A stretch of 64,000 bases of DNA from CAMLQK01 sp035690865 (GTDB taxonomy: Bacteria > Patescibacteriota > Saccharimonadia > Saccharimonadales > UBA4665): contig DASSKE010000002.1 of the NCBI GenBank assembly GCA_035690865.1, positions 124,001-188,000 on the forward strand, in the 5' to 3' direction. Position numbers and translations under genes: made by a program. The notes under the pieces are model-generated. The model searched no databases. It saw only the letters and a program-made list of their open reading frames with translations, and was not told the origin of the DNA. The stretch's first letter is position 1; every line of letters starts with the position of its first letter. Below, one piece after another: positions 1 to 8,666 of this stretch.

Positions 1-752
1 ATATCTTCGATAGCAAAAAGGGCATGATCGAGGATTTTGTCAATATTATAGGCTTTGCGGCGCAGGCGGCGCTGGGTGTCATAAAGCGCCAAAGCATCGA
101 CATTTGAAAAGCGCTGCTCTTTGGGGATTATCCGTGTGTCGCGCCTAAAATAGCCAAAAATGGCATCCAGCTTAGTCTTTTGTAAACCCCGGATCCACCA
201 AGGCAGCAAATGTGAGTGTAATTCTGACATCCATGGTGGCGTATCGTCCAGGCCTGTCTCCCATGGGTGTACTTGCAGCGCCAACCCTTCGCCATGAGGG
301 TCGCGTTCAGAATAGAGCCAAAGATGATGTTGTAGCAGGGGTTTAAACACCTGGCGATACCAACTGCGCCGTTCAGTCACGGGCAGCTTTTGACCAATAC
401 GTACGATGGCTTCGGCGAGCATCGGCGGCTGGGTGATGCCGCTCGTTACGACATCTTCGGGGGCAAAGGGGCTAATCCAACTACGCCAAATGCTACGGTC
501 GCGGGCGTATGCTTTGTCGGAGTTAAAGAGCATGTGCGGGATCATGCCATTGCTCCACTGGCCCCGCAGGACGCTTAGAATCTCCATTTTTGCACGTTCA
601 ACATCGAGGTGGCGCAAGCCGATGGCTATAAAGCAGCTGTCCCAGAACCATTGGTGTGGATACAGGCCGTGAGCGGGAATAGTGTACAGCCCGCGGTCGT
701 TGCCGTTCAGCACCGTTTTGGCTTGCTCTAAAATGGCCTGATCGTCGCGCAT
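1..752 (-). CDS. Glycoside hydrolase, MGH1/GH63-like (partial, N-terminal part)
   Basis: Only the first ~250 codons are inside the window; the rest runs off the left edge. The block GLYPHQWFWDSCFIAIGL (residues 29-46) and a later WSNGMIPHM match the (alpha/alpha)6-barrel alpha-glucosidase-like hydrolases usually annotated as GH63, mannosylglycerate-hydrolase-like or glycogen-debranching proteins. These act on alpha-linked glucosides. There is no signal peptide or membrane segment at the visible N-terminus, so it is probably cytoplasmic. The ATG at 752 is chosen because a -10 box TATACT ends 8 nt before it and no Shine-Dalgarno site is present, as in many genes here. The exact substrate cannot be told from this fragment. 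Confidence 0.75.
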   Translation of the reverse strand, partial: MRDDQAILEQAKTVLNGNDRGLYTIPAHGLYPHQWFWDSCFIAIGLRHLDVERAKMEILSVLRGQWSNGMIPHMLFNSDKAYARDRSIWRSWISPFAPEDVVTSGITQPPMLAEAIVRIGQKLPVTERRSWYRQVFKPLLQHHLWLYSERDPHGEGLALQVHPWETGLDDTPPWMSELHSHLLPWWIRGLQKTKLDAIFGYFRRDTRIIPKEQRFSNVDALALYDTQRRLRRKAYNIDKILDHALFAIED

Positions 753-760
753 ATGCTTTT

Positions 761-766
761 AGTATA
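761..766 (-). promoter_or_regulatory. -10 box TATACT of the glycosidase gene
   Basis: TATACT on the minus strand, 8 nt before the ATG at 752. Initiation about 7 nt downstream would give a leaderless message. Inferred from sequence only. Confidence 0.6.
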
Positions 767-789
767 CCGATTTTGCTCCGGCAAGTACA

Positions 790-1284
790 TTAGCGGTAAT
801 TGGTGTAGTGCAAAGGAAAGTCAAGATCTTGCGCATTCAGGAACTGCATCACAGCCTGTAAATCATTTTTGCTCGCTGACATAACTCGTACGGCGTCACC
901 TTGAATTTGGGTTTTTACCTTGGGGAACTCGTCGCGGATAAGCTTGGTGAGCAGTTTGGACTTAGCTTGATCAAGACCTTGCTGAAAAGGCACCTCTTTA
1001 CTGCTCTTTAGGTTACTGGTAACGATTTCTTTCGAGGTGTCGAGCACTTTTTGACTCTGGCCACGGGCGGCGAGCTTTTTGCGGATAATCTCGATAATTG
1101 TGTCAATTTGCCATTCACCACTACCTGTTACCTTAAAGCCGAGCTTGTCGCCAAGCCATTCAATGGCTGCAGGCGTGTCTTTAAAGTCGTAGCGGCTGGC
1201 GATTTCGCGGGTTACTTGATCGAAGACGTTGTTCATTTCGGCCTTGTCGTAGTCCGAAACAATATCAAATGAAAATTGTGCCAT
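790..1284 (-). CDS. yajQ: YajQ-family nucleotide-binding protein (UPF0234)
   Basis: A 164-residue protein of normal family length. It has the typical start (MAQFSFDIVSDYD), the NNVFDQ..REI..RYDFK segment and the C-terminal half ending in LDFPLHYTNYR. YajQ proteins are two-domain cytoplasmic proteins; a Xanthomonas homologue binds cyclic di-GMP, but the role in this lineage is unknown. The gene is monocistronic, between the convergent-facing glycosidase and a divergent unknown gene. TATACT lies 6 nt before the ATG, with no Shine-Dalgarno site. Confidence 0.93.
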   Translation of the reverse strand: MAQFSFDIVSDYDKAEMNNVFDQVTREIASRYDFKDTPAAIEWLGDKLGFKVTGSGEWQIDTIIEIIRKKLAARGQSQKVLDTSKEIVTSNLKSSKEVPFQQGLDQAKSKLLTKLIRDEFPKVKTQIQGDAVRVMSASKNDLQAVMQFLNAQDLDFPLHYTNYR

Positions 1285-1290
1285 AGCTAA

Positions 1291-1296
1291 AGTATA
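1291..1296 (-). promoter_or_regulatory. -10 box TATACT of yajQ
   Basis: TATACT on the minus strand, 6 nt upstream of the yajQ ATG; fits leaderless initiation. Confidence 0.6.
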
Positions 1297-1327
1297 GCAG
1301 GTACTTTACAGACGCAGGTAGACGTAC

Positions 1328-1333
1328 TAGACT
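1328..1333 (+). promoter_or_regulatory. -10-like box TAGACT before the gene at 1340
   Basis: TAGACT ends 6 nt before the ATG at 1340. It is weaker than TATACT but has the same geometry as the other leaderless-type promoters here. Confidence 0.4.
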
Positions 1334-1339
1334 CGCTAC

Positions 1340-1927
1340 ATGTATTTGTACACAAAGGGCGAAGTGCGGGTTGCAATGCCCGATCCACAAGCAGTCACCG
1401 AAGCGCGTAGCCGATTAGGCGAGCTTGTTGCTGGAGCCGGCGATCCGCTCAAACTATTTAATGGCGAAGATGTTTGGACAATCATGACCGGTGTTTCCAA
1501 GGGGATTGTTGAAGAGTTTGCCATGCCACAGGACGTTTCCCAGTTGCCTTATTGCATCGCACCGGAGTTAGCGCCGGTGTGGGGTGTAGCCGAAAAAGGC
1601 CCGGTAGAAGAGCTTACGAAGAATGCCCGTCATGCGTTCCGGATAGGTTATTTTCCAGATGAGAGCCGCCAGCGGATTGTGGCGGAGATTAGGGGCGACT
1701 TTGGCAGACACGAAGAAGTGCCGGTGTGGCATATCGAAATGCCGAGCGGCCGGTTCCCCGAGGGTAAGGCAAACGTCCCACCTTACATGGCCGTTGACAT
1801 GAACATGCCGCCTCCGGCCAATCTTGCGGCATGGGAAGTCGGCTCAATGCCAGGCTCTATTGACTACGACAAACGTTTACGCTGGTTTGCGCGCATTGCG
1901 TGTCGTCTGGCCGACGAGAACATCTAG
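1340..1927 (+). CDS. Conserved hypothetical protein
   Basis: A 195-residue soluble protein I do not recognise. It has no signal peptide and no transmembrane segment. The middle carries an acidic and aromatic stretch, and it ends RLADENI. The ATG at 1340 sits 6 nt after a -10-like TAGACT; a second in-frame ATG at 1376 (MPDPQAV) is possible. It lies 46 nt upstream of pheS, which has its own promoter, so a shared role is not implied. Real because the long frame has codon use like its neighbours and fills the space between yajQ and pheS. Confidence 0.7.
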   Translation: MYLYTKGEVRVAMPDPQAVTEARSRLGELVAGAGDPLKLFNGEDVWTIMTGVSKGIVEEFAMPQDVSQLPYCIAPELAPVWGVAEKGPVEELTKNARHAFRIGYFPDESRQRIVAEIRGDFGRHEEVPVWHIEMPSGRFPEGKANVPPYMAVDMNMPPPANLAAWEVGSMPGSIDYDKRLRWFARIACRLADENI

Positions 1928-1958
1928 CTTTTATTTGCCAAAGAACAGGGGTGCAGGG

Positions 1959-1964
1959 TATACT
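1959..1964 (+). promoter_or_regulatory. -10 box TATACT of the pheS-HIT-pheT operon
   Basis: TATACT 9 nt before the pheS ATG. TTGCCA at 1935-1940, 18 nt upstream, is a possible -35 box. Confidence 0.6.
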
Positions 1965-1973
1965 AAAAACAAC

Positions 1974-3026
1974 ATGAACTATCAAAACCCTCGCATCGCC
2001 TCAGTTGCAGATGACCTCAAGAAACGGTTTAATGATTTGCCCGTTAAAGCAGATATTTTAAAGGCGGTCGAAGTTAAGGCTTTATACGACGAGATTCCGC
2101 AATTACCACCTGAAGAGCGCGGTAGCTTTGGTAAGGAAGTAAACATGCTTCGCCAAGAATTGCAGGCAATGGTTGCCGACCATCAAGAAGCTGCTACGGC
2201 ATTGCCTTCTATTGATGTTACGGCGCCTTTTGACAAAAATGTAGCTCCTGAGAGTCGGCCCCGGCTGCTACCAAGTGAGCAGGGCACCAAGCATCCACTC
2301 ATGGCAGAGCTGGAGATTATTCTGGATATCTTTTACCGGATGGGCTTTGCGGCAGTCGAACCGCGTCAGCTTGATGATGACGAGCACATGTTTGGCATGC
2401 TTAATTTTCCCGAAGGCCACCCGGCTCGCGACGACTATGACACCTTTATGACAACCCAAACAAATGCTGCTGGCAAGCAGTTTATCGCTCCGGCACATAC
2501 CAGTACTATGCAGAACCGCGTGCTGCAAATGCAAAAGGCCAACCTCGAACAAGGGCGTCCGATTGCAGCAGTTATACCGGGCCGCGTGTTTCGCAACGAA
2601 GACGTGGATGCCCGCCACGAACATACCTTTAACCAAATCGAAGGCGTGTACGTAGGCAAGAATATTACCGTCGGCAACCTTATCGCCACCCTTAAAACAT
2701 TTTTGCAGGAGTACTACCAAAAAGAGCTCGATGTTAAAACACAGCCCTTTTACTTTCCGTTTACCGAGCCAAGCTTTGAATTTGCCTTAAGTTGCCCTTT
2801 CTGTGATAAAAAAGGCTGCTCAGTGTGTAGCTACAGCGGCTGGATTGAATTGCTGGGCTGCGGCATGATCCACCCTAACGTGTTGCGTATGGCTGGCATT
2901 GATCCGGCCATATATTCCGGTTTTGCCTGGGGGTGTGGCATGGAGCGTTTAGTGATGATGAAGTACGATATCGAAGATGTGCGCCACTTTGAGTCGGCAA
3001 AATTGAGCTTTTTGAGGCAATTCTAA
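1974..3026 (+). CDS. pheS: Phenylalanine-tRNA ligase alpha subunit
   Basis: Catalytic subunit of the (alpha-beta)2 enzyme that charges tRNA-Phe. 350 residues, normal length. After an N-terminal helical region come class II synthetase motif 2 (GRVFRNEDVDARHEHTF) and motif 3 (WGCGMERLVMMKY). A CPFCDKKGCSVC segment (C-x2-C-x4-C-x2-C) before motif 3 is the zinc-knuckle insertion known from many bacterial PheS. The frame is open further upstream, but the ATG at 1974 is preferred because TATACT lies 9 nt before it. The stop overlaps the next gene by one base (TAATG). Confidence 0.97.
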   Translation: MNYQNPRIASVADDLKKRFNDLPVKADILKAVEVKALYDEIPQLPPEERGSFGKEVNMLRQELQAMVADHQEAATALPSIDVTAPFDKNVAPESRPRLLPSEQGTKHPLMAELEIILDIFYRMGFAAVEPRQLDDDEHMFGMLNFPEGHPARDDYDTFMTTQTNAAGKQFIAPAHTSTMQNRVLQMQKANLEQGRPIAAVIPGRVFRNEDVDARHEHTFNQIEGVYVGKNITVGNLIATLKTFLQEYYQKELDVKTQPFYFPFTEPSFEFALSCPFCDKKGCSVCSYSGWIELLGCGMIHPNVLRMAGIDPAIYSGFAWGCGMERLVMMKYDIEDVRHFESAKLSFLRQF

Positions 3027-3487
3027 TGACAGAACCAACCTTATTTGACAGAATTATCGCCCGGGAGATTCCGGCACATATCATCTGGGAAGACGACCAG
3101 TATTGCGCCTTTTTAACACCGTTTGCAAACACACCTGGCGTAACGGTGGTTGTACCTAAAAAGAATCCCGGTGAGTATGCCTTTGATCTGTCCGACGAAC
3201 AGCTTACCGGCTTAATGCTGGCCACAAAAAAAGTTGCCCGTGCGCTCGGCAGAGCACTAAACGCTCGCATTGGGATGGTATTTGAAGGAGAGGCAGTGCC
3301 ACATGTGCATGCCAAGTTGTATCCAATGCACAACATGCAAGCCGATCGCAGTACGTTCCCTAAAGCAACCGTATTCAATCCAGTGTACCCCGGATACATA
3401 ACGACCCAAGAAGGACCAAAAATGGCCGACGAGCAGCTTACTGCCATAAGCCAAACCATCAAAGAGGCATTTGACCATGAAGATTAG
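3026..3487 (+). CDS. HIT-family hydrolase-like protein with altered triad
   Basis: A 153-residue protein of the histidine triad superfamily, whose members hydrolyse or transfer nucleotides through a His-AMP intermediate. The signature region reads PHVHAKLYP: the first two His are kept, including the nucleophile position, but the third is Lys. The N-terminal half (IIWEDDQYCAFL, then a GVTVVVPK strand) fits the HIT fold. It overlaps pheS by 1 nt and pheT by 11 nt, so it is translated as part of the pheST operon. Possible roles are dinucleoside polyphosphate or aminoacyl-AMP clean-up; this is inference from context. Confidence 0.85.
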   Translation: MTEPTLFDRIIAREIPAHIIWEDDQYCAFLTPFANTPGVTVVVPKKNPGEYAFDLSDEQLTGLMLATKKVARALGRALNARIGMVFEGEAVPHVHAKLYPMHNMQADRSTFPKATVFNPVYPGYITTQEGPKMADEQLTAISQTIKEAFDHED

Positions 3488-6071
3488 TCGCAACACCCTA
3501 CGTTTTATAAACACAAAGTACGAGTCCGCTGGTGACCCAGCCCCGCAAGGGGTAGCTGATTTAGTAGAGCGCATTGGCGCGCAACTAGGAGCCATAGAGG
3601 AAGTGGTTGATTTTGGTAGCCGCTTTGCCGACGTTGTGGTAGCAAGAGTTATGTCTTGTGATAATCACCCCAACGCCGACAGGTTACATGTATGCAAGCT
3701 CGACGACGACGGCGCAACGCCAAATGTGGAGCGTGACGAGAATGGCTATGTGCAGGTTGTTTGTGGAGCGCCAAATGTGCGCGAAGGTTTGTTGGTCGCT
3801 TGGTTGCCGCCAGGTGCGACAGTGCCCGAAAGCATGGTTGAGGGCGAACCATTTGTACTCGAAGCCCGTCCTTTGCGCGGTGTGGTCAGCAACGGTATGC
3901 TGGCTAGTCCGCGCGAGCTTACTTTAGGCGATAGCCACGACGGCATCCTTGAGATTAATCGTGACGTGCAGCCAGGCACACCATTTGCAGACGCTTTTAA
4001 CCTGCGCAACGACACCATACTTGATATAGAAAACAAAATGTTTACCCACCGGCCCGACTGTTTTGGCTGGCTTGGTGTAGCTCGTGAAATCGAAGGTATC
4101 TATGGCCGCGCTTACAAGAGTCCGGCTTGGTATACGCTCAAGCCTGCTTTTCCCGAGGTAGAAGCCGAAGAATTGCCACTCGAAGTACACAACCAATTGC
4201 CAGCGCTCGTACCACGCTTTATGGCTGTTGCCTTGCGTGATGTTGCTGTACAACCCAGCCCATTGTCTATTCAGATTCATCTTGCCAAGCATGGCATTCG
4301 TCCGATTAACAATATCGTAGACTATACGAACTTCTTTATGCTCGAAACCGGCCAACCGCTACACGCTTATGACTACGATAAGGTAAAAGCCAAAGACGCC
4401 GGTGCGGCTAAGGCTACACTGACGGTGCGCTATCCAGAGCCTAACGAAAAACTTACTCTTTTAAATGGCAAAGAGATTCAGCCACGCCAGGAAGCAATTA
4501 TGATTGCCACGCAGGGCGAGCTTATCGGCGTAGGCGGTGTTATGGGTGGTGCCGATTGTGAAGTAGACGGCAATACCACGAATATTATTATCGAATGTGC
4601 TTCGTTTGATATGTACTCAATTAGGCGTACGAGTATGGCCCATGGCTTGTTCACCGATGCCGTAACGCGCAATAACAAGGGGCAAAGCCCTCTGCAGACG
4701 GCAGCTGTGCTGGCTAAGATCGTTGATGAGGTCCGCCAGTTTGCCGGCGGCAAAGTAGCTTCGGCGGTTATTGATGACAACCATCTTGAAGCGGCTGTTA
4801 TGCAGCGCGGCAGCCTGTATGCCCCGGTTAAGTTAGGTGCTCGTTTTGTGAATAGCCGCTTGGGCTTGCAGCTTTCGGCGCAGGACATGGCCACCCTATT
4901 GCGCAATGTGGAGTTCTTAGTGGAGCTCGACGGCGATGACCTCGTGGTGACGGCTCCTTTTTGGCGTACCGATATTGAAATTGCCGAGGATATTGTAGAA
5001 GAGATTGGCCGTTTATACGGATTTGACCGGCTGCCGCTTAGCTTGCCGCATCGCGACCTAACGCCTGCGCCTAAAAATCCATTATTCGAGCTAAAAAGCC
5101 GGCTGCGGGCCTTGTTGAGCAAGGGGGGCGCTAACGAAGTGCTCACCTACAACTTTGTGCACGGCAATTTGCTGCAAAAAGTTGGCCAAGATTCTAGCAA
5201 AGCTTTTACATTGGCAAACGCGTTGAGTCCCGATCTGCAATATTATCGCATGAGTCTTAGCCCAAGCTTGCTCGACAAAGTGCACGCCAACATCAAGGCA
5301 GGTTTTGATACATTTGCTTTGTTTGAGATGAATAAGTCCCATGTGCTTGGCGTTACGGACGCCCAGGAGCCGGCATTGCCAGCCGAAAGCAATCGTCTGA
5401 GCTTGGTGTTTGCGAGCAAGAAGCCACAAGAGGGCGCAGCGTACTACCGTGCCAAGTACTATCTTCAGAATATTCTTAGTCAGGTGCATAGCGGGTACGA
5501 GATTGTTGCCTGGAAAGATCTTGGCGATCTTGCGCAACAGGCGCTTAAAGGTGAACAAAAAGAGCTGCCGCAGTACGCCGCCTTGGCTGCTCCTTTTGAT
5601 CTGGACCGAAGCGGCTTTGTTATTGACACCAACGAGGCCGAAAGCTTGCCGATTGCTATTGTAGGCGAGTATAGACGGCGAGTTGCTAAAGACCTTAAGC
5701 TGCCAGAGTACACGGCGGGTTTTGAGGTAATTTTGGACTGCCTCGCAGTTCCGGACCGCTCTCCGTACCAAATGCAAAGCCGCTATCCGGCAACAGAACA
5801 GGATATCTGTCTTAAGGTATCGGACCAAACTTCGTATGCCCAGGTGCTAGCCGTGGCAAGTGCAACCCTGCAGGCGCGACAAGCGAACGAATATGTTAGT
5901 CTGATGCCGGTAGACATTTACCAGCGTGACGACGAACCAGACTTTAAACAAATCACACTTCGCCTTACAATCGCGAGCTATGAAAAAACTCTTCGCGACG
6001 AAGAAGTCGCTGGTATTCTTGATGCCATCACTACCGAAGCTGCAGAAAAGCTTCACGCCACCCGAATCTAG
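3477..6071 (+). CDS. pheT: Phenylalanine-tRNA ligase beta subunit
   Basis: 864-residue beta subunit of PheRS, full length. In order: N-terminal helix, EMAP II-type tRNA-binding OB domain (~40-155, with HPNADRLHVCKLD and CGAPNVREG), the B3/B4 editing region (~205-400, ending in HPLHAYDYDK-type and GGVMGGADCEV motifs), B5 (~440-510), core synthetase-like domain, and a C-terminal FDX-ACB anticodon-binding domain (from ~770, SRYPATEQDI). An upstream in-frame TTG at 3471 exists, but ATG 3477 (MKISRNTLRF) matches the family start. It overlaps the HIT gene by 11 nt and ends the operon. Confidence 0.97.
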   Translation: MKISRNTLRFINTKYESAGDPAPQGVADLVERIGAQLGAIEEVVDFGSRFADVVVARVMSCDNHPNADRLHVCKLDDDGATPNVERDENGYVQVVCGAPNVREGLLVAWLPPGATVPESMVEGEPFVLEARPLRGVVSNGMLASPRELTLGDSHDGILEINRDVQPGTPFADAFNLRNDTILDIENKMFTHRPDCFGWLGVAREIEGIYGRAYKSPAWYTLKPAFPEVEAEELPLEVHNQLPALVPRFMAVALRDVAVQPSPLSIQIHLAKHGIRPINNIVDYTNFFMLETGQPLHAYDYDKVKAKDAGAAKATLTVRYPEPNEKLTLLNGKEIQPRQEAIMIATQGELIGVGGVMGGADCEVDGNTTNIIIECASFDMYSIRRTSMAHGLFTDAVTRNNKGQSPLQTAAVLAKIVDEVRQFAGGKVASAVIDDNHLEAAVMQRGSLYAPVKLGARFVNSRLGLQLSAQDMATLLRNVEFLVELDGDDLVVTAPFWRTDIEIAEDIVEEIGRLYGFDRLPLSLPHRDLTPAPKNPLFELKSRLRALLSKGGANEVLTYNFVHGNLLQKVGQDSSKAFTLANALSPDLQYYRMSLSPSLLDKVHANIKAGFDTFALFEMNKSHVLGVTDAQEPALPAESNRLSLVFASKKPQEGAAYYRAKYYLQNILSQVHSGYEIVAWKDLGDLAQQALKGEQKELPQYAALAAPFDLDRSGFVIDTNEAESLPIAIVGEYRRRVAKDLKLPEYTAGFEVILDCLAVPDRSPYQMQSRYPATEQDICLKVSDQTSYAQVLAVASATLQARQANEYVSLMPVDIYQRDDEPDFKQITLRLTIASYEKTLRDEEVAGILDAITTEAAEKLHATRI

Positions 6072-6104
6072 CTTATATCTGTAGACGGTTGCACGCTTTT
6101 ATGG

Positions 6105-6110
6105 TATAAT
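6105..6110 (+). promoter_or_regulatory. -10 box TATAAT of the gene at 6120
   Basis: Consensus TATAAT 9 nt before the ATG. There is no Shine-Dalgarno site and no clear -35 box. Confidence 0.65.
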
Positions 6111-6119
6111 ACTCACCTT

Positions 6120-8630
6120 ATGGTACGACGAATTGGTGATATGAGCGGTGCTGGAAATCCCGGCGGTCAAGAGCGTATAAACGTTGAGCTTGACGTGGGT
6201 GATAACCCTGGACTACCAGAGCTGACGGCATTTACGGCTGCATCGCCCTTACATCGAGCTTGGCACGACGGCCAGAATGGTGACGGCGGCAACCTTACCT
6301 ACGCAATACATGACAAGATGCTTGAGGGTGCCTATCTAAAGAAGCGGCTGGCCCTTTTGCGGGCCGAAGCCAGCGAAGAGGCTTTGCAGCAGCTCGAAGT
6401 TTGTAACGATATTTTAAAATGGCGTATGTTTGCCGAAGCGCGAGATGTATTGCCCCAGGGCCTCGCATACGAGCAGACAGACCTCGGCCCCAAAATTGTT
6501 TTGACTGACGAAGAACTGGGCTGGCGCCTGCAAGACTTAAACGAAGAATACGAAAAAGGCCAGGCGGCCGGCATATCACTCGAACGCCAAGTCAATCTCG
6601 ATAAAAGTGTCATGTTCGACCAAGCACTTGATGAAACAGTCCAAGCCATGCCTGCATACAACAGCCTTTTGGCGCTGTGTACTATCGATGAACGTGTGGA
6701 GCACGAGCAGCCGCTTACCAAGGCGCAGCGTCAAATTGTTGCTAGTAATGCGTTGCAAGATCTTCAGAGACAAGGCGGATCGCTTGAGCGACTCCACGAA
6801 CAGCCTAACCTTCGCCGAAAGTATCAGGAAACACTCTATACGATAGACGAAAGAACTGTTCGTCAGCCTGAGCGTACCAAAACTAACCATGAGCAGCGCG
6901 CTCGCACAAAAGTTATTACGGCAATTTGGCAACAAATGCGAAAGATGGGCCTTTCTGAGGCGCACATCCGTAGGCTGCAGCGCGATGGCCCGCAAGAACG
7001 TGCCGATAGTTTTGGTATGGAAACAGCGTTGGCTCATTGCATCAGCGCGGGCGAGCCTCGAGATACCGTTGACATGATTAGTGCAAACGAAACGTTTATT
7101 GCAGATTTCTTGGCTGGCGAAAAAGACCTGGCAGAGCTATGCCACGACTGGAAGACGTGGATGAAAGCGCGAATATATTCTCATGTCGTCTCAGTATTCT
7201 CACGGCCTATAACTGATAATGGCTTCACGCACATTCCCATTCTATATGGCGATGCTTTACCAAAGGGGCCTATTGTTCAGCGGAAATCAATTTCAGCAGA
7301 AACATCGGTCACTACCGTCGATAAACAGGTGTCGCCATCTTTCTTTACGCTGCAAGAGTATGCTGCCAGTCAGCAAGTGCGTGTTGGTGAAGCGCGGGGC
7401 ATACTGCCTGGTATGGATATTCCGCGAATGCTGGTGGCCGCCGCAAGCATGAATGAACATGATCCTTCGCACGATGTTGGTGCTGGCGATGCGATTCATC
7501 TGCGCTGGAAGGGCATACCGCCACATTTGCTCGGATACGATCTGCGGACGACGCTCTCTACGGGCGAGCACGTCTATGCCCCAAATGATGAGCACGACCC
7601 CTATGGCCTGCCCGCCACTGGGGATATGCTCATCCAGCCACGTCTTACCCGAAACCTTTTGCGCGATATGGGCCTAGATGAAATGGCCAGCTACTTATGG
7701 CAGAATCGCGACCGCGGTCTTACCGTTTGGCATCTTGCAGGCATAGTTAGCAGGGCAAGTGATTATTATGTGCCAGACCAAACCGAATGGCTGGCAATGC
7801 AGGAAGCACTCAATCAACGTGACTTTAAGAGGCTCAAGGTTGGCGGCTACCTGCTCTCGATGTGTACGGTTGCCGATGTTGTGCTGGACGAGTTAGTGAG
7901 GGCAAATGGCTATGACACGTATCAGGTATCTGGCTGGAGCCTTCCGTACGAGCCGGGGCCAATTAGTGCCACAAAGCATGTTCAAACAGGGGTGGTACTA
8001 GCCGGAAAAGACTACGTCTTTGACGCCACGCCACAGCGTATGAGAGACCATTCTGCTGTAGCTAGTATGCCACAACAGCCGTTAGCGCAGCCTACCGCAG
8101 CCGCCGGCCGTTTTAGTGCATTGTTGCGGCGGACAGCAAAGCCTCAAGCTCAAGTGCCTGAGTTTGGCCACGGCGACCGTGACAAACAGTTTGAGGCGGT
8201 AACAACCAAGCCCAAGGCAAAAGTTCCCGCGCCAGCTACGGCGGCTGAGCTGCGTCAAGCCGAAGAAGCCCTTACACAAGCCCGCCAAGAAGACCGCACA
8301 CAGGTTTTGCAAGCCCTCGAGCGCCAGATGGGGGCTTTGTATGGAATTCAGAAGCCCGAAATGCTCTATAAAGAAATTGCCCGGCGTGTACCGCAAGGAC
8401 AGCGTCGTGTAAGCCCCTTATGGCGCACGTTGTCGTTAGCGCGTCAGGTGGCCGCAGGCCAGTCAGTTACGCGCCAAGCCCTCGAGCAAGAGATGCGCTA
8501 CATTACTGCCGTTACGCAGGCTGGCGAAAGTACACTTCGTCGCGGCCAAGACACCACACCGCAGATGGCCTCTATGCTTCGGCACGCACTCCAGGCCCTG
8601 CATGATAATCTGCCAGAAACAACCTCTTAG
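6120..8630 (+). CDS. Large unknown protein with transglutaminase-like Cys-His-Asp core
   Basis: 836 residues, single gene, no signal peptide or membrane segment. The first ~540 residues are mostly predicted helix with charged repeats and match nothing I know. Residues ~570-640 look like a transglutaminase/peptidase core: Cys582 at the start of a helix (LLSMCTVADVVLDELV, then GYDTYQVSGW), His620 at the start of a strand (KHVQTGVVLAGKDYVF) and Asp635 in FDATP. This is the Cys-His-Asp order and spacing of that superfamily. The C-terminal ~200 residues are Ala/Gln-rich, probably coiled coil. The function (protease, amidase, cross-linker or inactive) is open. Confidence 0.75.
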   Translation: MVRRIGDMSGAGNPGGQERINVELDVGDNPGLPELTAFTAASPLHRAWHDGQNGDGGNLTYAIHDKMLEGAYLKKRLALLRAEASEEALQQLEVCNDILKWRMFAEARDVLPQGLAYEQTDLGPKIVLTDEELGWRLQDLNEEYEKGQAAGISLERQVNLDKSVMFDQALDETVQAMPAYNSLLALCTIDERVEHEQPLTKAQRQIVASNALQDLQRQGGSLERLHEQPNLRRKYQETLYTIDERTVRQPERTKTNHEQRARTKVITAIWQQMRKMGLSEAHIRRLQRDGPQERADSFGMETALAHCISAGEPRDTVDMISANETFIADFLAGEKDLAELCHDWKTWMKARIYSHVVSVFSRPITDNGFTHIPILYGDALPKGPIVQRKSISAETSVTTVDKQVSPSFFTLQEYAASQQVRVGEARGILPGMDIPRMLVAAASMNEHDPSHDVGAGDAIHLRWKGIPPHLLGYDLRTTLSTGEHVYAPNDEHDPYGLPATGDMLIQPRLTRNLLRDMGLDEMASYLWQNRDRGLTVWHLAGIVSRASDYYVPDQTEWLAMQEALNQRDFKRLKVGGYLLSMCTVADVVLDELVRANGYDTYQVSGWSLPYEPGPISATKHVQTGVVLAGKDYVFDATPQRMRDHSAVASMPQQPLAQPTAAAGRFSALLRRTAKPQAQVPEFGHGDRDKQFEAVTTKPKAKVPAPATAAELRQAEEALTQARQEDRTQVLQALERQMGALYGIQKPEMLYKEIARRVPQGQRRVSPLWRTLSLARQVAAGQSVTRQALEQEMRYITAVTQAGESTLRRGQDTTPQMASMLRHALQALHDNLPETTS

Positions 8631-8649
8631 CAATCAAGAGATTTTACGG

Positions 8650-8655
8650 TATACT
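8650..8655 (+). promoter_or_regulatory. -10 box TATACT of the ABC transporter gene
   Basis: GGTATACT with an 11-nt gap to the ATG at 8667. Confidence 0.55.
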
Positions 8656-8666
8656 AGGCACCAGAT

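Noticed and set aside
1824..1973. 50-residue N-terminal extension of PheS
   Set aside because: It overlaps the upstream gene and would run through the TATACT promoter.
2268..2720. 150-residue minus-strand frame inside pheS
   Set aside because: A shadow of the pheS codon pattern: no ribosome site, promoter or recognisable motif.
3471..3476. TTG as start of pheT
   Set aside because: The ATG at 3477 gives the family N-terminus MKISRNTLRF; the TTG adds only two residues.
5091..5828. 245-residue minus-strand frame inside pheT
   Set aside because: It lies opposite conserved PheT domains and has a Cys/Leu/His-rich composition unlike real proteins here.
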